The translations under genes were made by a program, and so were the position numbers. A DNA stretch of 64,000 nucleotides, taken from assembly GCF_902148855.1 (NCBI RefSeq), contig NC_043966.1, forward strand, positions 24,603,588 through 24,667,587, written 5' to 3'. Each line of letters starts with the position of its first letter. Positions within the stretch are counted from its first letter, which is position 1. The stretch is from Sphaeramia orbicularis (Eukaryota; Chordata; Actinopteri; Kurtiformes; Apogonidae). Below, piece after piece: positions 54,461-64,000 of this stretch. The notes beneath the pieces were generated by a model that saw only the letters and a list, made by a program, of their open reading frames with translations, was not told the DNA's origin and did no database searches.

Positions 54461-54952
54461 TTTAGCTTGTTTAATATATATCATTCTGTCGTTCCGGTTT
54501 GGCGGCCACTATCAGCAACAACCTCTGCCAATACTGATAGTTTGTAAAACATCCTTTCAGCTCTGAGTAAAATCGATTAATCTGCCTTTTCCTTCTATAA
54601 CCTTCAAGAGAACAACAAGCAAAACAAAATGAAAACAGAAAAATACATAGAATATCATTATGTGAATATGCACTGAATCTTTGTTGACTGCACTGTGTCC
54701 TGACCAGCGTTCTAACAAAATACACCCCCAGTTATACACACCTCATATATTTATTTACTGCTGTTTTTATTATGCAGAATCATTGTTAACATCCTAAGAG
54801 TAGTACTGCTCTCATTTCTTATAATAATAAATGTTCTAGGGCAGCCAGCTGATCCAAACAGAAATAGAGGAGGCTTTCCATTTGACCACAAGTCCACACC
54901 AGCATAAGGATAGTCCTCACCCACTCAGCAAAGTAAAGGAATCTTCAAGGAG

Positions 54953-55080
<128 letters not shown>

Positions 55081-55620
55081 CAGGGTGGGGAAGCAAAATT
55101 TACAATATTTTGAGGCAGGGATTGAAAGACAGTGTATGACCAATTAGTTTATTGAAAGTAATGACAATTTATTTGCCACAAGAAAATTTACATAATAGAA
55201 AATGTTTTTATTCTATGTGTCCTCCTTCCTTCTCAATAACTGCCTTCACACGCTTCCTGAAACTTGCGCAAGTGTTCCTCAAATATTCAGGTGACAGCTT
55301 CTCCCATTCTTCTTTAATAGTATCTTCCAGACTTTGTCGTAATAGTTTTGCTCATAGTCATTCTCTTCTTTACATTATAAATAGTCTTTATGGACACTCC
55401 AACTATTTTTGAAATCTCCTTTGGTGTGACGAGTGCATTCAGAAAATCACACACTCTTTGACGTTTGCTTTCCTGATTACTCATATGGGCAAAAGTTTCT
55501 GAAAAGGTATGGATAATAGTGTTAGGTATGATTATGACATCCATATATGTTTGGTTTCAAAACAATTGACGTACTGAGAAAAAACAACTAAATGTTCATT
55601 GTAAATTTTGCTTGCCCGCC
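55081..55620 (-). mobile_element. Tc1/mariner-type element with residual helix-turn-helix frame
   Basis: The left end CAGGGTGGGGAAGCAAAATT and the right end, reverse-complemented CAGGGCGGGCAAGCAAAATT, are inverted repeats extending at least 26 bp (through TTACAAT). Inside, on the minus strand (55544-55314), a 76-codon frame reads MSNQESKRQRVCDFLNAL, TPKEISKIVGVS, KTIYNVKKRM, a helix-turn-helix like the N-terminal DNA-binding domain of Tc1/mariner transposases. No catalytic domain remains. A TA flanks the left side; the right flank is TG in a (TG)n tract. Confidence 0.8.
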
Positions 55621-55780
<160 letters not shown>

Positions 55781-58700
55781 AACTGGGGGAGAGGGGAATG
55801 TCTAGGCCAATATATTTATCTGCTATATAGATAGTAGAGAAAACCCTTTCAGTTTTGGGCAGTGCTAATGCGTGTATACTAGAGTACCATTTTTACCAAG
55901 TGCTCTGAGGTGTTACCCAGACCCACATTGCGAAACCTAGATGAAGTCCATTATAATCTATTTAGACTTTTTTAGGAATTTGGAAATTTTGGACCAGTCA
56001 TGTTCATATTTCCCTTCTTCACCATTCTGCCTCAGTACAAAGATACCTTTAAATCAGTTCCCCATGTCAATGTAAGGGGCATTTTACTGGAGTCTGAGGC
56101 TAGCAGCATCACAGGGTGGAAGGCACAAGCTTCATGGCCATGGTGTTTATGACCCTCTCTAGAATCTGAATTGTGCTGCATTAAGTACATATTAAAGATT
56201 TAATATGCTTCAAGCCAAGTAGATCATACAGTGGATTGTCTCAACATTTATTAAAGCAGAGACTTAATGTCTCCTCTGAAAAGAAATAGTTTTTGATCTT
56301 TATTCCGTCTTATCTTTATATTATTACAATTTTATGATTTGGATGATTGATGAGCCTAACCTGAGACCAACACTGTTGTTTTGCCCTGCATCTGAACAGT
56401 CAACGCTCTCCTCTGCTTCATGTTTGTTCTTCCTTTTGTAGTCTTTTGTTTTTTATTTGTTTTGTGTAATTGTGTCTTGCTCCAAAAACCAATTGCCCTC
56501 CAGGGACAAATTAAGCTGATCTGTCTTCAAGAAATCTGTGTCTTTTTAGTGTGCTGGAATTCTCAACATTACATTTTTTTTTTTCAGCTTTTCGACTTTT
56601 TTCTGTAAAATGAACTGTTGAAAAGAAATTGATTAGAGAATCTGAGGAGTCTGAACTTCAAATACAGATGACGGGGATCAGAGATGTGTCAGTCTGTGCA
56701 GTCAAATGCTCTTGGGTAATCCGACAGAGTCCTTCATTGAAACAAACTGAGGCCATTTGACATTAAAACGGATTCACTAAATGTGAACAGGGTTATTGAT
56801 ATTGCACAAGGCCTGTCATCTCAGTCTCTGATAGTGTGGCAATAATGTACAGACTGTAAAGCAGCCAGCTGTCAGATTTGTATGTCTTTCCTTGTGTAGG
56901 GCAGAGTTCAATTATCTATGCTGTCTTACTTAATGTACTCCTTACTGTGGCTATAATCGTTTTGCATTCCTAGTTCTTTATAACAATAATGGTCCACCGC
57001 CTGCCCTTTTTTCAAATATTGGTTTTAGTGCCAGAGAAGTAATCAGGCTAGCATTAAGGCTTTGGCTGTGCATCCAAAGTCCTCGTATCCTTGACTGCTC
57101 AGGTCGAATACTTTAGCAGGTCCAGAAAACACCTGATTAATGCCTTTTTTTAATGAGTTTATCAACCTTTGATGATTGATGTTTTTCATTTAGACTTTTG
57201 AGATTTAAAGTCTGCCCTGTCTCACTAAACCAGCAGTGCAAATAATTTTGACTAAAATGGAGACACACAACACTGAATGAGAAAAAAAAATTAGATATGG
57301 AAATTAAACGCGCATTTGGGGGACGATTATCCTCATTGTGGGCAGCATTATTTGAATAATAAAGTATAATACAGTCTGACAAAAAGCCTCCATTTTCCCT
57401 CATCTTTGTAATTATAGCTTAGTGAAGGAAGTACAAAGGATGTATCATCGCAACCTCCAAAAGGGGCTTGAAACCACCCTGAGTCCTCTTGCCCTCTCTC
57501 CACCAGCAAATACAAGGGGCCCTCTGTCTTCACATGTCCTAATCACAGACAAAGCTTTTGTCACATAATCACACACAGACGCACAGAAGGTACACACAGC
57601 ACACTCTGAACACAATTACCATCTCATAATTGCCATCTATCTGTCGTTGTTGTGAAGTGGTGTCCGATGCACATGCAGACAGCCTTATCGGAGCTTAGGA
57701 AATGACAAGACTATTTATAGGACCTATTTATCCATTTACAGTTTTATATGCATGGATACAGTCAGACTGACAGATAGGTTGATCCATCAGTGCATCTGTA
57801 CATCATATAGTATATGATGAGTACTGAGTGTACAGAACAAAGTGGTTCCATACAAAGGCTTTTGCATTTTACATGGCTGAAGTTTGTAATTATATAAGCT
57901 CAGCAAAGGGAGACTGAGCATCTAAATGTACCAGCAGCACACATTTTACTTCCACTTTTGTAGTCAAAGCTGTTACATAGGTATATTTATTAACTTGTTC
58001 ACACTGTACCATGTAATTAAAGTAACATTTTGCCTCATATGGTTCCAGGCATACATCTGTTTTCTTGGCAGGAGCACCTTGTGTGGCCCATGTATTACCT
58101 GTCTAGATGTTGTGTCATTTCCTCACGGATCCATATACTTTATACTTTTACAGTCTGTTTAGGTGTGTCCAGCCTTCTCTCAATATCACCTGGGTGATAG
58201 CTCCCTGGAAAATCATGAAATAGCTATAGAAATGAATGGATTCTCTTCACAGGACACATATAACATGTCTGTTGTCATAGAAAAGGGATATGGCTTGTGT
58301 TGCTGTCTCTTCTTTTTTGAGGATATGTTTATTCATGTCTAAAATGGGCTAAAATTGACACAAATTATGATTTGATGGAACATAAACAAAGTCAACTTGA
58401 CCTGACTTTTAAAGCACCACACTCCTTTAAAATCTGTTTTTATAAAAAGGAAAATTTCTCTCTAAAATTACAATTTGTTCCTGTTGTGTATCAAGTAAAC
58501 ACAAATCAAACTGTGGGTGAATTTGCCTTTCGTACAAAACAATGTCAAGGACACCGTGATGTATTGGAATACAGAGGACACCTCAATCACAGTAACATCA
58601 AGCACTGAAAAGATTTATTACACCCTTTACTTTCATGTCTTCTACAAGATCAACAGCATGTGATAGGCCCTTGGTCTGCACATGCATGAATGAGCCGAGC

Positions 58701-60522
58701 CAGTTATCCATGTGCATGTGTGTGTTATTAATCTTTGCACGTTATTGCATGTGTGTGTAGTGCAACCATCTGCCTCAAGATTTTGCTCAAGGTAATGTAA
58801 TATGAGAGGATACTAATACAGTTAGTGTGCTTAAGATCAACAAGAGCTCCACAGTTGAAAGATAGGTTTGGTGTTTTTGTCTGTTTTTCTCAGAGTCAAC
58901 CAATTCCACTAAAAGAAGGAAGGCAATATGTTAGTCTGCCTCTTTTAATAATGTGTGACTTCCCTCTGCATGTCTGTGGCACTGAGCCCATTTGTACTTA
59001 CTGCAGACATAAATTCATACACAACCGGTCACAGATGTATAGTTTCTCTCTTAAAATAGCTCTTCTATCAAATTTACCAGAGGATTAACCACACACAGTG
59101 TTTGGTGTAGATATTAACAGAATTAGAAGGGTGAATGTGAGATTTCTTTAAATTAACTACAGCGCTTGTCCTGTAATGAGGGGAGTTTTAACGTCTTTTA
59201 AGTTGGAAAACAGTAGTAAAATAATTTGGGTCTTTAATTTACATTCTGCCCTGATAAATTATGATTTTGGTAAATATTTTATCCTTTTTAATTTAACATT
59301 CATTATTTGCCTTCCATTTTAATTTGCACAGCCTTGAAACAGGCTCTTACTTTTGTCCAGCAGCACAGTGTGCCGGACCTCTGGTATGATCATGATCCAC
59401 TCAGTGGCATTTTCAACAACGCAATGAATAATTTACCAGGCTCCAGGAATTCATTTGCTTTTTGGCTGCGATGTGTCTGCCTCTGCTGAAGAAAGGCTGC
59501 AAGTCAGTACTCCAGAGAAATCACAAGTTGCCATAACTACAAGTGCCGAGGTCTCTGCGCGCTCCAGAGTGTAGCCCTGGAGAGGTGGGCAGCAAGCCGA
59601 CCATGAGTGAAGGCTGAGGGCTCTGGAAGACCAGATCCAGGAGGAGCCCACTGCCTGAAGCAGTGCTTCTTTTCCAGAATTGTTCATCTTCACAGTTTGC
59701 TCATGTAGGCAGAGGATGAAACTGCATGCCTGATGGTTTATCGTGGAAAGAAAAGGATTTCATCAATTATTCACTTAATATCAGTCAGGACAGATAATGA
59801 GGCAAATAGAACAAAGACTACTTAAGGTTATAAATGCTTTTAATTCAGTTTAACTTCAGATGCTCTCTTTCCCTAACAGCAAGGTTACACAAATCTAGTG
59901 GTACACAAAGCACATAATTAAGCTTCATAAATTAAAAGATAAAACACACAAGACAAGGAAATTCAAAAGAAGACAATTGCAGTGCAGGGGCTATTTGATT
60001 ATCTCTTTGTGCATGCTTTCAGCGTGGTTATAGCAGAAATAGATTTTTTGTCCTCTGCATTGAGTCTGCACTGAATTGTCTCTGTCTGACAGACAGTTGA
60101 AGTCATACAGTTGGTGTTTTTGTAATCCCCCAGAATCTGTCTTGCTCTCTGCCTTGTTTATTCCATTGATGTCCTCTCCACTCATTGCTACAGAGGATGG
60201 AAGACCACAGTTTAATGTTTTGCTGTTGCTGCTGGATTAATTTTTGCCTCTAAGGTATTTCATGGGGTTTCTGCAGTATCTGTGTTTGATCCAGTTCCGT
60301 CATGGTCCTTTGGGACTACCAGTCCCCTGTCACTCTAAGGTGTGCTGGTGCTCTAGTGTGTTTGTCTCTTGTTAGGTGCATGCAAATCTGTCCATATTTG
60401 GATGATAACGTATGAAATAATTCAGTGTTCACTTAGACTTGGACTGGATTCATAACTGGGATAAAGATAAAGGGTGTAAGAAATCAGAGTATGTTTATGT
60501 AACAGTTTCAAGTTCAGCAACC

Positions 60523-60535
60523 CTCTCTCTCTCTC

Positions 60536-60600
<65 letters not shown>
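60523..60600. repeat. (CT)n-(AT)n microsatellite
   Basis: A short CT run is followed by about 30 AT units in macrod1 intron 3. It has the same CT-then-TA composition as the tract at 54956-55078. Confidence 0.97.
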
Positions 60601-60603
<3 letters not shown>

Positions 60604-62149
60604 TGGAATGACATAGACCTTTTGACTTCATATTGATTGGTGTGTGTTAAAATACACTGTACGTCCATCTTCTACAGTTAGAAGTGAGCCTTTGTGTTCA
60701 AATTCTATGCATTTAAAGGTCTTTCTCCAGTGTGATCTTGACTGCTAAGAGGAAAGAGGAACCTGTAACCAGTCCTATGGTCACTTTAAACTTTGCCTTG
60801 ACTTAATATTTATATTCAATTTGTAGAAAGATTACTATCTATTCACACTAATCAAATACATAAAGCGAAGGAAATATTCTATGCATAGTTGGGAAAATGT
60901 TTATATGCATACATACTGTACATCTGAATCATGCATTTATAGGAATACATTGACCTTTGGCTAAGTAATCTTAATATGTATGCAAGTAGAAAATCATTTA
61001 TAGTGCAGCTTTACCTGATATAAATTAAATACTGAACATGGACTATAAAATGCAAATGCAAAGTTCATTTGTAGAAAAAAATAGAAGTTAATATTCAAAA
61101 GTAGACTGAGAAGGAAAGTACTAAAATCTATGACACTATCCTTGTGCTTACTCGCACAAACTATACACATGTATGTGACCTGTTTCAGTTTGTAATTAAA
61201 GTATATTTGACTCTCTGAGAGAAATTACATTTTAGATAGATGATGTGACTTAATGGAAGTATCTGAAAAATTCACTTTGATACCATTTGTTGCAAAAAAT
61301 TTCAACGCACGCAGACACATAGTCGAGTCTCGGAGTGTGCGCCTTTTTGTGAGATGTAGTGAGTATGAGAATAATAAAGCTGCAGGGCTTGACATTGGAT
61401 AATGGACTGCAGCAGTGAAAGGCCTTCATAATGACTGTTAAGAACTCAGGGCATTGTTGTTAAGAGCATAGACATGGAGAAACAGCTGTATTACATTTGT
61501 ATTGGTGCAGTCACACACACACACACACACACACACAATCATAGATCCCTAAGATAAACATTCATATGAATTCAGTTTTCTATCTTCATTACTGTCAGGC
61601 GCAAACACAGACAACACATACTACAAGGGAAACCATTTCTATCTACATAAAATCATATTTCTTTCTGAATGCCTCGTTCACAAACACCCATCACAAGCAG
61701 TTACTCTAAGATGGACACTTATACACTCCCCCGTTCGTTATATTGATCCATGCTTACACAAGCATTAGCACTCTCTTAGAATGAAAAGCATGTCTTCGGC
61801 CAAACAGACGAGCACAGAGCATAAACGGATACACACAGATGCACACTCTTTCTCATGTCAATTACTGAAACATGCAGAACATCCATACACACAAACTTTT
61901 CTGCATTACAAACACTTGCGTCTGCGATGAGCTGGCAGATTCTTCCAAACCAAATCGGCGCATGAAGCCGCTGATGTATTCATCCACTGTGTGTGATTTA
62001 ACAAGGTCCGCTCTGTCTCGTCATAAATCATATTAATAATCTAAGCTTCACATTGATTTAAAATTTTTTTTAGCCGTCCCAGTGTATTATTTGATATCTC
62101 CAGCTTTTGTTTCTGACTTAATGAACCCCTCTCCGACACATTCTCTCTG

Positions 62150-62150
<1 letters not shown>

Positions 62151-62232
<82 letters not shown>
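62151..62232. repeat. (CT)n-(CA)n microsatellite
   Basis: CT units lead into about 36 CA units with one CG interruption. A smaller CA tract lies at 61511-61538. Confidence 0.97.
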
Positions 62233-62234
<2 letters not shown>

Positions 62235-64000
62235 GACAACTCACGAAACTGCCTTTCCTTTTAGAAGTCTTTATTCATCTGCGTAGAAAAAAAGACGACA
62301 GACCAGTAAATGGAATAGCATTTTGCACCCATTTTTATACATAAGAGTGTTTTCATTAACACATCTGAGGGTGGCATTTTTAAAGGAAAAGGATTTCTAC
62401 ACAGCATGAAAGGAAGCTTCAGTGCTCTTTAAAAAAAACAACAAAAATAAACCCAGACATTAAAAAAAAAAACAACTAAAAACTCACACCAGCGCTCTTG
62501 GAATATTACTGGTACACAGTAACACAGGCTGGAAAAGAGAAAAGAGAGCCACTGAAAGTAAGAAGTTTCAACACTTACAGGCTCTATCTAAATCACCTCC
62601 TTCTCCGCTCATTTCTTTATTTCTCCCTTTCTATCCTTTCCTCTGCATTTTCTAATCTCTGGCTGTTTGTCAGTGTCGTATGTGTTGGGCTTTGAAGTTT
62701 CTTCTTTCCTAACGATAGCAGAGCTGAGAATCAGTCAGAAAGCAGGTTCCCCTTTCTTTTCTGTGTGTGGGTGTGTGTTAAACTGCACAGTGTTGCGGTC
62801 AGGCTGTGATCCCTGTTAACAAAGCTGTGTCTACGCTGCACTAAGGCCCTTGAAAGTGGTAGACAGCCCCCGAATCAGCTAATGGACTTTACCTCCCATA
62901 ATGCGTCAGATTAAATGTCAGAGATTTTTTTTTTTCATTGGGTTTAAAAATTTCATCCTGACTAGAACCAGAAATACTCTAAATTAAAATACTTAAAACC
63001 ATATGCTTACAATTCAATACAAATAAACTTTTCCAAAAGGTGATTTTTAGGTAGATTTCATCAAGATGACATCTTTCTGACACATTTGTTTTTAATCACT
63101 TCAAAAAGCTGTGGTATTTCCTCATTGACAGCAATAACCAACTCCTGTTCTTACTAATGCTATTATATTTTATTGAGCAATCAAATTTTATCTATAAAAT
63201 GTAAGAAAACAATAGGGGTTAGAATATCCCTCAGCCCAAGTTTACCTATCATGTTTAAATTTCCTCTTTTTTTGTTCAACTGACAATCCAAAACCCCAAT
63301 TTACTGAGTTTCCTCTCACATATGACAGTGAAAACCTAACTCATTATATTCCAGAGCCTAAAACCTGTTACATTTTGTCATTTTCTCTTATAAAACACAA
63401 AAACAGTTGGATTGGATTGAATGGGTTATCAAAATAGTTGCAGATTTAACTCTTTTCTGTTCAACTCATCATTTAATCAAGCTGGGTCATACATACCATG
63501 AGAATCTATACATTGTCACCTGAAAAGCTTTCAATTGTGAGCACACACTCACAGCTATCTCCAGTGTATTTGGCCATTTTGGATAATAATAATAGCAAAA
63601 AATGAGTAAGAGATGCTTGTCCGTGCCCTTATCACAATGTCTGTTATTAAAAAAAGGAAAAATTACATTCCCTGTGATTGAGGTTGAGATATTTTCCTTC
63701 AATACATGTAAAAACAGTTACTAAAAGTTTCTAATTAAGTTAAAATAGATGTTTTCATTGGGGAATTTCAGTGAAAAGTAATTACACTAGAGTAATTTTG
63801 ACTTCCACCCAAAAATTATTAGCTGCTTTATCCAGATCCTAAAAGATAATTGGTTGCTATTATAAGATGTGTGATTAGATTTCTTCATTTGCTCAGGTAA
63901 TTTAATAGCAAGAGCCGACCACAGTAGAAATTGGCCACATGCAGTACTCTTTAGTTATTTTACAATATTTGTCATCCTGAAATGGAAATTCAGGATGGCA

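Overview
The window is nuclear DNA of a ray-finned fish, almost certainly a teleost. Evidence: intron-rich vertebrate genes with GT..AG junctions, compact gene spacing, AT-rich introns full of long (TA)n/(CA)n microsatellites, and short DNA-transposon derivatives of teleost type (Tc1/mariner, hAT and piggyBac-like). I saw no prokaryotic features, no CRISPR array and no virus-derived element. Species cannot be named from the sequence alone.

Layout: (1) 1.6-7.3 kb, minus strand: bscl2 (seipin, lipid-droplet/ER protein); its last coding exon is uncertain. (2) 8.2-10.4 kb, plus: rnaseh2c (RNase H2 subunit C). (3) 13.1-18.0 kb, minus: zbtb3 (BTB/zinc-finger transcription factor). (4) 18.2-20.5 kb, plus: trpt1 (tRNA 2'-phosphotransferase). 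(5) 22.9-35.1 kb, minus: fermt3 (kindlin-3, integrin activator), 14 coding exons, whole open frame of 645 residues. (6) 38.1 kb to beyond the right edge, plus: macrod1 (ADP-ribosyl hydrolase); only the first three coding exons are present, and the last 22 kb of the window is one intron.

The reading frames of rnaseh2c, zbtb3, trpt1 and fermt3 close exactly over the exons listed, which is strong internal support. bscl2/rnaseh2c and zbtb3/trpt1 are head-to-head pairs with short shared promoter regions; trpt1 and fermt3 converge. The human counterparts all lie on 11q12-q13 but in separate places, so this is a compact block of conserved linkage rather than a functional operon-like system.

Between the genes the interest is in repeats: two complete piggyBac-like MITEs with TTAA ends and an inverted relic of one of them, a hAT MITE with a perfect 8-bp target duplication, a tandemly duplicated hAT-like element with its host flank, three Tc1/mariner-type elements (one still encoding a small helix-turn-helix), LINE relics, a 185-bp hairpin insert bounded by 13-bp direct repeats, and three tRNA-Trp-like sequences in a fermt3 intron. 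I found no convincing undescribed multigene system.
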